Assembly (NCBI GenBank): GCA_016718385.1
Contig: JADKDK010000006.1
Span: forward strand, 62,001 to 126,000
Reading direction: 5' to 3'
Origin: Gammaproteobacteria bacterium
GTDB lineage: Bacteria; Pseudomonadota; Gammaproteobacteria; Pseudomonadales; UBA5518
Length of the DNA stretch: 64,000 bases
Each line of letters opens with the position of its first letter. Position 1 is the stretch's first letter. The notes below the pieces were generated by a model that saw only the letters and a program-made list of their open reading frames with translations, did not search any database and was not told where the DNA came from. A program made the position numbers and the translations under genes. Positions 17,434 through 26,217 of this stretch are shown here, in pieces.

Positions 17434-17600
17434 TCACAGTGTGCCGCCCATCAACCGGAGCGCGTGGAAAAACGAACCGTATTTCAGCATGCGCGCGAGA
17501 TCCTCGTACCACACGTTCGCGAAGTCGTTGGGCGCGAGCCGGGAGTAGAAGACCGTCTCGCACCAGCCCCGCAACTCATCGCGTATCCTGCCCCCGATTC
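17434..17600 (-). pseudogene. C-terminal fragment of an unidentified protein
   Basis: The frame ending at 17434 reads DELRGWCETVFYSRLAPNDF, then ANVWYEDLARML and KYGSFFHALRLMGGTL before TGA. The composition looks like a real protein end, but no start or full domain is present upstream and I do not recognise the family. The stop is only 11 bases before the MFS fragment start, so the two were probably operon neighbours before the deletion. The sequence from 17601 to 17817 shows nothing I can assign. Confidence 0.4.
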
Positions 17601-17817
17601 CGGCATGTCGGCAGCTTGTGCATCGTGCCGGCGTGCTTACGGCTTGTCGAGGTGGTTCTGGTTCTCCCGGTTGGGGATGCCATCGGCAAGGTGAAAGCGC
17701 TCTCTCGAACTGGTTGCCGACCACCTTGCCGTCCACCGCATCGGGCGGCACTACTGCGGTAGGCAGACCGGCACAACGGCGTTATAGTGCGCGCCGTCCG
17801 TGATAACCGGGTCAGCC

Positions 17818-18198
17818 ATGCGCCGCCACCTGCACCATTACGCCACGCTGCTCGCGCTCTGCGCGGTGTTGCTGCGCAGCGTGATTCCGCTGGGATGGAT
17901 GCCCTCGGCCGATGCCGGCGCGCTGGCACTGTGCACCGCCGACGGCCTGGTGCAGCTCTCGGCGGCGGATGCGGCGGGCCTGCTCGGCCAACAGCCCGCG
18001 GCACCCGAAGACAGCCACGCCCAGGCGGCTCCCTGCTCGTTCGCTGCGTCCGGCCACCTCGGCGGCGTGCCCGCGGCCGTTGAGCTGCCGCAGTTGGCCC
18101 CGTGCGCCGGCTCTTGCGCCACCCCCTATTCGGCTCCGTTGCTCCCCGATCGACCCGCGGGCAACACCCGCGCGCGCGCGCCGCCCGCGCTCTCCTGA
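17818..18198 (+). CDS. DUF2946-type small exported protein
   Basis: Protein of 126 residues. A hydrophobic N-terminus (HYATLLALCAVLLRSVIPLG) is followed by GWMPSADAGALALCTADG, with later Cys residues in APCSFA and APCAGSCA. This matches the DUF2946 family, which is often encoded beside copper-uptake or copper-homeostasis genes. A copper TonB receptor gene follows 69 bases downstream. Function is unknown; metal handling in the periplasm is inferred from context. Confidence 0.7.
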   Translation: MRRHLHHYATLLALCAVLLRSVIPLGWMPSADAGALALCTADGLVQLSAADAAGLLGQQPAAPEDSHAQAAPCSFAASGHLGGVPAAVELPQLAPCAGSCATPYSAPLLPDRPAGNTRARAPPALS

Positions 18199-18267
18199 CC
18201 CCCGCTCGATGCTGATCGCCGTGGCGCCCGCGCCGCGGCAACCGTTGCGATTCCAGGAGACATACCG

Positions 18268-20328
18268 ATGAAACTTCGTCCGCTAGCGGCGGCGCTCGCC
18301 TGCGCCCACGCCCTAATACTTGCTTCCCTCGACGCCCATGCCAGTCACGCCGACGAGGGGCTGGAGGAAATCATTGTCACCGCGGTGCACATGCGCAAAC
18401 CGCTGCAGGTGACCACCGACCCGGCGCTGCCGCGCCAGCCGCTGCCCGCGCATGACGGCGCCGACTACCTGAAGACCATTCCCGGCTTCAACGTGATCCG
18501 CAAGGGCGGGACCGACGGCGACCCGATGTTCCGCGGTATGGCGGCCTCGCGCATCAACATCCTGCTCGATGGCGAATCGCTGCTCGGCGGTTGCGGCATG
18601 CGCATGGACCCGCCCACGGCCTACGTGTTCCCCGAGGCCTACGACCGCATCACCGTGATCAAGGGTCCGCAGAGCGTGACTCACGGTCCCGGCAACTCGG
18701 CGGCGACCGTGATGTTCGAGCGCGACTCCAAGCGCCTGGAGGAAGCCGGCTGGAAGGCCAACGGCTCGGTGACCGCCGCAAGCTTCGGGCGCGAAGACGC
18801 GGTGCTGCACGTGGTCGGCGGCACGCCGCAGGCATATGCCGAGCTGACCGGCACGCACGCGCAGTCCGACAACTACGAGGACGGCAGCGGCACCGAGGTG
18901 CACTCGCGCTACGAGCGCCAGAGCGTGAACGCCGCGCTCGGCTGGACGCCGGACGAGAACACCAGCCTGGAACTCAGCGGCGCGCTCAGCGACGGCGAGG
19001 CAGCCTACGCGGACCGCATGATGGACGGCGCCGAGTTCGAGCGTGAGAACGTGGGCCTCAAATTCCGCAAGGACCATCTCTCCGAACTGGTGCAGCAGGT
19101 CGAGGCACAGGCCTATTACAATTACATCGACCACGTGATGGACAACTACAGCCTGCGCGACTTCACGCCGAGCATGATGATGCCCAAGCCCTCGGCCAGC
19201 AATCCGGACCGCGAGACCACGGGCGGGCGTCTGCTGACCGAACTGAAACTGGGCGAGCGCACGCGCGCCAAGCTCGGACTGGACACCCAGGCCAACGAGC
19301 ATGCGGTGCGCTCGACGATGAACCAGCCGATGATGCCCTACGAGCGCATGGACCGCATCGACGACGCACGCTTCGACAATCTCGGCGTCTTCGCCGAAGT
19401 CACGCGGGCGCTCGACGAGCGCTCGCGCCTGATCGGCGGGCTTCGCCTCGACGACTGGGAGGCCAGGGACCAACGCGCCACGATCCGCAATCCCATGATG
19501 ATGATGGCGATGCCGAACCCCACCGCGGGCGAGACGCGCGACGACATGCTGGAGAGCGGTTTCCTGCGCTACGAGCACGACATGCAGGAACGGCCCGTCA
19601 CCGTTTACGCCGGCCTCGGGCACGTCGAGCGTTTTCCCGACTACTGGGAGATCATCTCGGACAAGGAAAGCGCCACCAGCCTCAGCGCCTTCGAAACCGA
19701 TCCGGAGAAGAACACCCAGCTCGACGTCGGCCTGATCCAGCGCGGCGCGAAGGTCTCGACATCGGTGTCGCTGTTCTACAACGACATCGAGGACTACATC
19801 CTGATCGAGTCGAACGTCAGGAAAGGCATGCGCACGGCCACCATCGCGCGCAACGTCGATGCCACCACCTGGGGCGGCGAGGCCGGACTGAGCTATGCGA
19901 TCGCCACCAACTGGAAGACGGATCTCACGCTCGCCTACACGCGCGGGGAGAACGACACCGATGACCACGCGCTGGCACAGCAGTCGCCGTTCGAGGGACG
20001 CTGGAGCCTCAACTACGACAACGGCACCTGGTCTGCGGGCGCCCTCGTACGCCTGGTCGACGACCAGGACCGCTACGCGCTGAATCAGGGCAACATTGTG
20101 GGCCAGGACCTGGGGCCGACCGATGGCTTCGGCGTGCTGTCGCTCAACGGCGGCTGGAAGATTCACGAGGGCGTGCAGCTGACCGCTGGCGTCGACAACC
20201 TGCTCGACGAGACCTATGCCGAGCACATCAGCCGCGGCGGCGCGATGCTCGCGGGCTTCACGCAAACCGAGCGCGTGAACGAACCCGGGCGCACCGCGTG
20301 GATGAAGCTGAGCCTCGCGCTCGACTGA
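18268..20328 (+). CDS. oprC: TonB-dependent copper receptor (OprC/NosA type)
   Basis: Outer-membrane receptor of 686 residues with signal peptide (about residues 1-26), a TonB box LEEIIVTA, a plug domain and a C-terminal beta-barrel. The plug contains GESLLGGCGMRMDPPTAYVF, and extracellular parts are Met-rich (PSMMMPKPSASNP, NPMMMMAMPNP). These are the marks of the copper-binding TonB-copper family, shown in Pseudomonas OprC to use Met and Cys ligands. RBS AGGAG precedes the ATG. A terminator-like hairpin follows the stop. Confidence 0.9.
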   Translation: MKLRPLAAALACAHALILASLDAHASHADEGLEEIIVTAVHMRKPLQVTTDPALPRQPLPAHDGADYLKTIPGFNVIRKGGTDGDPMFRGMAASRINILLDGESLLGGCGMRMDPPTAYVFPEAYDRITVIKGPQSVTHGPGNSAATVMFERDSKRLEEAGWKANGSVTAASFGREDAVLHVVGGTPQAYAELTGTHAQSDNYEDGSGTEVHSRYERQSVNAALGWTPDENTSLELSGALSDGEAAYADRMMDGAEFERENVGLKFRKDHLSELVQQVEAQAYYNYIDHVMDNYSLRDFTPSMMMPKPSASNPDRETTGGRLLTELKLGERTRAKLGLDTQANEHAVRSTMNQPMMPYERMDRIDDARFDNLGVFAEVTRALDERSRLIGGLRLDDWEARDQRATIRNPMMMMAMPNPTAGETRDDMLESGFLRYEHDMQERPVTVYAGLGHVERFPDYWEIISDKESATSLSAFETDPEKNTQLDVGLIQRGAKVSTSVSLFYNDIEDYILIESNVRKGMRTATIARNVDATTWGGEAGLSYAIATNWKTDLTLAYTRGENDTDDHALAQQSPFEGRWSLNYDNGTWSAGALVRLVDDQDRYALNQGNIVGQDLGPTDGFGVLSLNGGWKIHEGVQLTAGVDNLLDETYAEHISRGGAMLAGFTQTERVNEPGRTAWMKLSLALD

Positions 20329-20376
20329 CCCGCCTCGGCATCCGCCCGTCATCCGCCGCGGTTGTCCGGGGCGGAT

Positions 20377-20396
20377 GCCGGCGTACCGCCGGCTTT
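20377..20396 (+). terminator. Hairpin terminator candidate after oprC-like gene
   Basis: GCCGGCG-TAC-CGCCGGC followed by three T bases, 48 bases past the receptor stop. The stem is perfect but the T tract is short, so termination is likely but not certain. Confidence 0.5.
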
Positions 20397-20608
20397 CGAA
20401 CACATCGATGCGGCCATGGGCTGCGCAACGGGATTCCACATGGCCCGCATGGTGGTCATGGGTCCCGGCCCCGGTGGCACGCCCTCGTGGCGGGTCGGTA
20501 CGTGACGGAAACATCAGGCTTATCTAATGTGAATTCAACCCAGATGGGGACGTTTGCGGCATAGCCTGCTAGAATTCGCCCCAGTCAACCCACTTCAGAT
20601 CTTTCCAG

Positions 20609-21538
20609 ATGCGCGCACTCACCCTGCTCCCGACCCTGTTGTGTACCGTCTTTCTCTCCGCGGCCGCTCAGGCCATGACCCTGCGCATGCCCGCTCCCGG
20701 CGACGACGTCGTCGGCGAGGTCACGATGGTCCAGATCGCGCGCCACGCCGATACGCTCAACGACTACGCGCGGGCCTACGGCTTCGGCTTTCGCGAGCTG
20801 ATGGCGGCAAACCCCGGCATCAACCCGTGGGTGCCGGGCGAGGGGCGCAAGGTGCTGATGCCGGGCGAGTTCATCCTGCCGCCGGGACCGCGCGTGGGTG
20901 TGGTCCTCAATCTGGCCGAGCAGCGCCTGTACTATTACCAGCCCGACGGCAAGACGGTGGTCACGTACCCCGTGGGCATCGGTCGCGAGGACTGGCAGAC
21001 GCCCCAGGTGAGCACGACGGTGACCAAGGTGGTCAAGGACCCGAGCTGGACTCCCCCGGCCTCAATCCGGCGCGAGCACGCCGCAATGGGCGATCCGCTG
21101 CCCGCCGTCGTGCCCCCCGGGCCGGACAATCCGCTGGGCCCGTGGGCGATCCGGCTCGCGGCGCCGGGCTACCTGATCCACGGCAGCAACAAGGAGCTCG
21201 GCGTCGGCATGCGCGTGAGCCACGGCTGCATGCGCCTGTACAACGAGGACGTGGAGGAATTTGCCCGTCTCGTCACGCCCGGCACCCCGGTGCGCATCAT
21301 CGATGTGCCGGTGAAGGTGGGCTGGAAAGGCGGCGCGATGTATGTCGAGGTGCATGAGGCACTCGAGGAAAAGCGTGCACAACACGTGCCTGAAGAGGCC
21401 GTGGCCGATGCGATTTCCGTCGCGAACCGGGTAGCGGGCCAACCCACCGAAATCGACTGGCTCGAAGCCAAGGCGGCCGCCGTGCAGCGTTCGGGATTGC
21501 CGATGCGGGTTTCGGCCCAGAGAATCGCCTCGCGCTGA
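20609..21538 (+). CDS. L,D-transpeptidase (YkuD) with N-terminal peptidoglycan-binding region
   Basis: Periplasmic protein of 309 residues. Signal peptide is about residues 1-22 (ending A-Q-A). A LysM-like stretch (residues 39-90, with ANPGIN) precedes the YkuD catalytic domain, which has His191 (YLIHGS) and the catalytic Cys207 in SHGCMRLYNED. These enzymes make 3-3 crosslinks in peptidoglycan or attach Braun lipoprotein. The layout matches ErfK/YbiS/YcfS proteins. It is preceded by a 280-base gap in which only the hairpin at 20377 is apparent. Confidence 0.93.
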   Translation: MRALTLLPTLLCTVFLSAAAQAMTLRMPAPGDDVVGEVTMVQIARHADTLNDYARAYGFGFRELMAANPGINPWVPGEGRKVLMPGEFILPPGPRVGVVLNLAEQRLYYYQPDGKTVVTYPVGIGREDWQTPQVSTTVTKVVKDPSWTPPASIRREHAAMGDPLPAVVPPGPDNPLGPWAIRLAAPGYLIHGSNKELGVGMRVSHGCMRLYNEDVEEFARLVTPGTPVRIIDVPVKVGWKGGAMYVEVHEALEEKRAQHVPEEAVADAISVANRVAGQPTEIDWLEAKAAAVQRSGLPMRVSAQRIASR

Positions 21539-21612
21539 CCCTCCTCACCGGAGTCGAGCCCCGGGCGCCTGCGCACATTGCGGCGGGCGCCAGGGTCCAG
21601 CCCCGGCGGCGC

Positions 21613-21996
21613 TCAGCCGCGCACGAACACCGTCACCAGGCTATCGTCGCCGACCTGGCGGCTCCAGTGCCCGTGCACCGCCGGATCGAACGCCACGCCC
21701 TCGGGCACGACGTCGGCCGAATAGAAATGCTCGCCGGGGCCGAACACCCGCGAGCTGCCGTCCTGCAGCCCGATCTCCATCTTCCCGCGCAGTATGAACA
21801 CCCACTGCGGCGCACCGGTGCAGTGAAAGCTGCTGCGAAATCCCACCGGGCTCTCGCGCAGTTGCAGCCCGCCGCTCGGCATCAGCGCCGAGAAGCACGC
21901 CTGCGGCGTGCCTTCGGACAGCGGCACTTGCTCCTCGCGAAAGCGCGCGCGCCCGTCGCTGTCGGTGAAGAGCACCACCTTGGTGAAATGCGTCAT
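21613..21996 (-). CDS. Cupin-like protein
   Basis: Small protein of 127 residues with a cupin-type beta-barrel pattern (SFHCTGAPQWVFILRGKMEI, then FGPGEHFYSAD and a late HGHWSR). One or two metal-ligand histidines are present, so a metal site is possible. No close family is recognised. GAGG precedes the ATG at 21996 at usable spacing. It is convergent with the L,D-transpeptidase gene. Confidence 0.65.
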   Translation of the reverse strand: MTHFTKVVLFTDSDGRARFREEQVPLSEGTPQACFSALMPSGGLQLRESPVGFRSSFHCTGAPQWVFILRGKMEIGLQDGSSRVFGPGEHFYSADVVPEGVAFDPAVHGHWSRQVGDDSLVTVFVRG

Positions 21997-22098
21997 CGCT
22001 AAGCCTCATTGTCGTTTCGGGTGGCGGCATTCTAGCCCCGCCACGCGGCGGGCGTGTATAAAGCCGACTCCATCCAAATCGACCAGGGAGGAGAACCC

Positions 22099-22848
22099 GT
22101 GGGCAATCTCGACGGCAGGCGCATCATCGTGACCGGCGGCGCCGGCGGCATCGGCAACGCGGCGGTGCGACTGTTCGCCGCCGAGGGCGCTCGCGTGGCG
22201 TGCACCTTCAATAACGCCGAGCCCGACGCCCCCCCGGGCGTGCACACGGCGCGCTGCAACATCGCCGACAGGGCCGAGGTGTACCGGGTATTCGAGCGCT
22301 TCGCCGAAACGCTCGGCGGGCTCGACGTACTGGTGCATGCCGCCGGCAAGCACGGCAGCCAGGCGGCGGAACTGGTCGACGAGCAGGGCTGGGACGCGAT
22401 GTTCGACCTCAACGGCAAGGCCACGGTGTGGACCAACCAGGCCGCGTTCCGCCATATGCGCGAACACGGCGGCTCGATCGTCAATATGGGCTCCGTCGAG
22501 GGCGTGCGCGGCTTCGCCGGCAACTCCATGTACGCGGCCTCGCGCGGCGCCGTGATGGCCTGGACGCGCTCGGTCGCGCTGGAATGGGGCCGCCACGGTG
22601 TGCGCGTCAACTGCGTCGCGCCGGCGATCCACACCGAGATCTTCGAGCGCCAGCGCCAGCAGATGGACCCCGCCACGCTCGCGATGGTCGATGCGCACCT
22701 CGCCGCCGCTATCCCGCTCGGTGGCCGGATGGGCGATCCGCTGCGCGACCTGGCTCCGGTGCTCGCCTTCCTCGCCTCCGACGACTCGCGTTTCATCACC
22801 GGCCAGACCCTCGCGGTCGACGGCGGGCTGATGATGCTGGGCTCCTGA
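22099..22848 (+). CDS. SDR-family protein with altered catalytic lysine
   Basis: Protein of 249 residues. The cofactor loop is TGGAGGIGN, and the C-terminus has the usual GQTLAVDGGLM. The motif that is normally YxxxK reads Y-A-A-S-R (after GNSM), so the catalytic lysine is replaced by arginine, and the NNAG motif reads HAAG. Activity may therefore be changed or lost. I chose GTG at 22099 since GGAGGAG sits at good spacing; an upstream in-frame ATG at 22054 would bury the RBS inside the coding part. The next gene starts 8 bases later. Confidence 0.85.
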   Translation: MGNLDGRRIIVTGGAGGIGNAAVRLFAAEGARVACTFNNAEPDAPPGVHTARCNIADRAEVYRVFERFAETLGGLDVLVHAAGKHGSQAAELVDEQGWDAMFDLNGKATVWTNQAAFRHMREHGGSIVNMGSVEGVRGFAGNSMYAASRGAVMAWTRSVALEWGRHGVRVNCVAPAIHTEIFERQRQQMDPATLAMVDAHLAAAIPLGGRMGDPLRDLAPVLAFLASDDSRFITGQTLAVDGGLMMLGS

Positions 22849-22855
22849 GCAGCGC

Positions 22856-24124
22856 GTGCGCCGGCTCGCCTGCTGGCTGGCCCTAACCTTCGCGTTCGCC
22901 CTGCCCGCAGGCGCGCTCGATGCGCCGCGGCTGCTGGACGACAAGACCGCGGTAGCGCGCGTGCTCGCCACCGTCGATGCGCGCCTGGCGCTGATGTCGC
23001 AGGTCGCGGCGGCAAAATGGCTCGCGGGCGACGCGGTGAGCGATCCCGCGCGCGAACAGGCGGTCCTGGAGCGCAACGCCACGGCGGCCAGCGCGCTGGG
23101 ACTCGCCACGACGCCGGCGGGCGAACTGCTGGCGCTGCAGATGCGCTTTGCGCGCGAGGCGCAGCAGCGGCTGCACGCAAAGTGGCGGCACCACGGTTGC
23201 GATGCCTGCGAGCCGGCACCCGATCTCGCGGCCGTGCGACGACGGCTGGATGCGCTGGGTGCCGAGCAGCTGCGCGCCATCCATCTCGCCGCGCCGGCCC
23301 TGGCCGCGCCGGACTTCATCACACGCTACTCGGCGCTCGCTGACGAGCGGCTCCACATCGCGCTAACGGCTGGCGCCGATCGCACGGCGCTGCTGCGCGC
23401 GCTGGCCGCGATCCGCCGCAGCACAGCGCCGTCGCTCGCGCGCGTCCAGGCCAGCGGCGTGCTGCGCATAGCCACCACCGGCGATTACGCGCCGTTCAGC
23501 CTGGAACGCGAAAGCCGCCTGCGGGGCGCCGACATCGCACTGGCGCAGTCGCTGGCCGCGGAGCTGGGGCTGGAGGCCGTCTTCGTGCCCACCAGCTGGC
23601 CCACGCTGATGCAGGATCTCGCCGCCGACCGCTTCGACGTGGCGCTGTCGGGCATCTCGATCACGCCCGAACGCGCCGCCGTGGCGTCCTTCTCGCTCCC
23701 TTACCACACCGGCGGCAAGAGCATCCTTGCGCGATGCACCGAACGCGCACGCTTCGACACCGCGCGGGAGCTCGACGACCCCGCCATTCGGGTGATCGTC
23801 AATCCGGGCGGCACGAACGAGGCATGGGTGCGCACCAACCTGGAGCGGGCGCAGATCCAGGTACACCCCGACAACCGTACGATATTCCAGGAGATCGTTG
23901 CCGGGCGCGCCGACGCGATGGTGACCGACGATGTGGAAGTCGAACTGCAGGCACGCCGCAACCCGCAACTGTGCCGCACCCTGCCCGGCACCCTGAATCG
24001 TGCCGACAAGGCCGTGCTGATGCCGCGCGACGCCGCGCTGAAGGCCGTCGTCGATGCCTGGCTGGAGCGACAGCTGGAGGCCGGTGTGCCCGCAACCCTG
24101 CTTCGCGAGGCCTTGGCGCACTGA
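22856..24124 (+). CDS. pheC: Exported fused chorismate mutase / cyclohexadienyl dehydratase
   Basis: Protein of 422 residues starting at GTG. Residues 1-20 form a signal peptide. Residues about 22-185 look like the secreted gamma-class AroQ chorismate mutase (RLALMSQVAAAKW, then DPAREQAVLERNA). Residues about 195-420 look like a type 2 periplasmic binding-protein fold of the PheC type (GVLRIATTGDYAPFSLERES, ISITPERAAVASFSLPYHTGG). Together it would convert chorismate to prephenate and on to phenylpyruvate in the periplasm. PheC is known in Pseudomonas as a periplasmic enzyme. A CDAC pair lies at residues 115-118. The gene symbol covers only the dehydratase half. Confidence 0.82.
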   Translation: MRRLACWLALTFAFALPAGALDAPRLLDDKTAVARVLATVDARLALMSQVAAAKWLAGDAVSDPAREQAVLERNATAASALGLATTPAGELLALQMRFAREAQQRLHAKWRHHGCDACEPAPDLAAVRRRLDALGAEQLRAIHLAAPALAAPDFITRYSALADERLHIALTAGADRTALLRALAAIRRSTAPSLARVQASGVLRIATTGDYAPFSLERESRLRGADIALAQSLAAELGLEAVFVPTSWPTLMQDLAADRFDVALSGISITPERAAVASFSLPYHTGGKSILARCTERARFDTARELDDPAIRVIVNPGGTNEAWVRTNLERAQIQVHPDNRTIFQEIVAGRADAMVTDDVEVELQARRNPQLCRTLPGTLNRADKAVLMPRDAALKAVVDAWLERQLEAGVPATLLREALAH

Positions 24125-24255
24125 TTGCATGAGTACCTGCAAACGCGCGGAGCAGGACCACCGCGCGTCCATTTGCACACATGGCGCAGAGGCGCGGAAT
24201 CATTACAGGTGGTCCATACTCAAACCAAGCGTCATCACTTCGTCCGGAGGTATCG

Positions 24256-26178
24256 ATGAGCCTGTTCCAGCACTACCGCGCGCGCTACGAAGAAGCGAAG
24301 GAAGAGGAACTGTCGCTGGTGGAGTACCTCGAACTCTGCAAGCGCGACCGCTTCGCCTACGCCAATGCCGCCGAACGCATGCTGCACGCGATCGGCACGC
24401 CGGAGTTCATCGACACCTCCTCCGACGCACGACTCTCGCGACTGTTCTCCAATCGCGTGATCGCGCGCTACCCGGCGTTTCGCGAATTCCACGGCATGGA
24501 AGACACCATCGAGCAGATCGTGTCCTACTTCCGCCACGCGGCGCAGGGACTCGAGGAGAAGAAGCAGATACTCTACCTGCTCGGCCCCGTCGGCGGCGGC
24601 AAGTCATCGCTGGCCGAACGGCTGAAGAAGCTGATGGAACGCTGCCCCATCTACGCGCTCAAGGGCTCCCCGGTGTTCGAGTCGCCGCTCGGGCTGTTCG
24701 ATCCGGACGAGGACGCCGAGATCCTCGAGCGTGATTACGGCATCGCGCGGCGCTACCTCGACGTGATCATGTCGCCGTGGGCCCTGAAGCGGCTGCACGA
24801 ATACGGCGGCGACATCAGCAAGTTCCGCGTCGTGAAGCTGCGCCCCTCGGTGCTCGACCAGGTCGCGGTGGCAAAGACCGAGCCCGGCGACGAGAACAAC
24901 CAGGACATCTCCTCGCTGGTGGGCAAGGTAGACATCCGCATGCTGGAGAAGTTTTCCCAGAACGACGCCGATGCCTACAGCTACTCCGGCGCGCTGTGCC
25001 GCGCCAACCAGGGGATCATGGAATTCGTCGAGATGTTCAAGGCGCCGATCAAGGTGCTGCACCCGCTCCTGACAGCGACCCAGGAGGGCAACTACAACGG
25101 CACCGAGGGCCTCTCGGCGCTGCCCTTCAGCGGCATCATCCTCGCGCACTCGAACGAGTCGGAATGGGTCGGTTTCAGGAACAACCGCAATAACGAAGCC
25201 TTCCTCGACCGCGTGTTCATCGTGAAGGTGCCCTACTGCCTGCGCGTCAGCGAAGAGATCAAGATCTACCGCAAGCTGCTGGCCGGCAGCGACCTGCACG
25301 CCGCGCCCTGCGCGCCCGGCACGCTGGAGATGATGGCGCAGTTCTCGGTGCTCTCGCGTATCCGGGAACCCGAGAACTCCAGCGTGTACTCCAAGATGCG
25401 CGTCTACGACGGCGAGTCGCTGAAGGACACCGACCCGAAGGCGAAGTCCTACCAGGAGTACCGCGACGCCGCCGGTGTCGACGAGGGCATGAACGGCCTC
25501 TCGACGCGTTTCGCGTTCAAGATCCTCTCGCGCGTGTTCAACTTCGACACCACCGAGATCGCCGCCAACCCGGTGCACCTGCTGTACGTGCTGGAGACCC
25601 AGCTCGAGCGCGAGCAGTTCCCGCAGGACGTGCACGACCGTTACCTCGAGCACCTCAAGAATTTCCTCGTGCCGCGCTACGTCGAGTTCATCGGCAAGGA
25701 GGTCCAGACGGCATATCTGGAGTCCTATTCCGAGTACGGCCAGAACCTGTTCGACCGCTACGTGCTCTACGCCGACTTCTGGATCCAGGACCAGGAGTAC
25801 CGCGATCCGGAAACGGGCGAGAACTTCGATCGCGCGGCGCTGAACGAGGAACTCGAGAAGATCGAGAAGCCCGCCGGCATCAGCAACCCGAAGGATTTCC
25901 GCAACGAGGTCGTGAATTTCGTGCTGCGCGCGCGCGCCTCCAACCAGGGTCGCAACCCGGTGTGGACCAGCTACGAGAAGCTGCGCTCCGTCATCGAGCA
26001 CAAGATGTTCTCGACCACCGAGGACCTGCTGCCGGTGATCTCCTTCAATGCCAAGGCCTCGAAGGAAGACCAGCAGAAGCACCAGGATTTCGTGGTGCGC
26101 ATGGTGAAGAAGGGCTACACCGAGAAGCAGGTGCGCCTGCTCTCGGAGTGGTACCTGCGGGTGCGCAAGGCGAGCTGA
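24256..26178 (+). CDS. prkA: PrkA family serine protein kinase
   Basis: Protein of 640 residues with an AAA-type domain bearing the Walker A motif GPVGGGKS (110-117) and the C-terminal PrkA domain. This is the enterobacterial YeaG type. GGAGG lies just upstream of ATG 24256. yeaH-type and spoVR-type genes follow, which is the conserved PrkA-DUF444-SpoVR trio; in E. coli the yeaGH pair belongs to the stress response under nitrogen starvation and stationary phase. Substrates are not known here. Confidence 0.93.
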   Translation: MSLFQHYRARYEEAKEEELSLVEYLELCKRDRFAYANAAERMLHAIGTPEFIDTSSDARLSRLFSNRVIARYPAFREFHGMEDTIEQIVSYFRHAAQGLEEKKQILYLLGPVGGGKSSLAERLKKLMERCPIYALKGSPVFESPLGLFDPDEDAEILERDYGIARRYLDVIMSPWALKRLHEYGGDISKFRVVKLRPSVLDQVAVAKTEPGDENNQDISSLVGKVDIRMLEKFSQNDADAYSYSGALCRANQGIMEFVEMFKAPIKVLHPLLTATQEGNYNGTEGLSALPFSGIILAHSNESEWVGFRNNRNNEAFLDRVFIVKVPYCLRVSEEIKIYRKLLAGSDLHAAPCAPGTLEMMAQFSVLSRIREPENSSVYSKMRVYDGESLKDTDPKAKSYQEYRDAAGVDEGMNGLSTRFAFKILSRVFNFDTTEIAANPVHLLYVLETQLEREQFPQDVHDRYLEHLKNFLVPRYVEFIGKEVQTAYLESYSEYGQNLFDRYVLYADFWIQDQEYRDPETGENFDRAALNEELEKIEKPAGISNPKDFRNEVVNFVLRARASNQGRNPVWTSYEKLRSVIEHKMFSTTEDLLPVISFNAKASKEDQQKHQDFVVRMVKKGYTEKQVRLLSEWYLRVRKAS

Positions 26179-26217
26179 CGCGAACCCATCGACACGCCTG
26201 GAATGGAGCGCCGCCGC

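Noticed and set aside
20298..20564. His-rich 88-codon frame after the copper receptor (possible copper-binding peptide)
   Set aside because: It begins inside the receptor gene in another frame, has no RBS and runs through a terminator hairpin. The His residues come from CAT/CAC-rich DNA.
24125..24255. Sigma-54 promoter before prkA, as in yeaGH
   Set aside because: I looked for TGGC-N-TTGC spacing and found only a TGGCGC without the matching second element.
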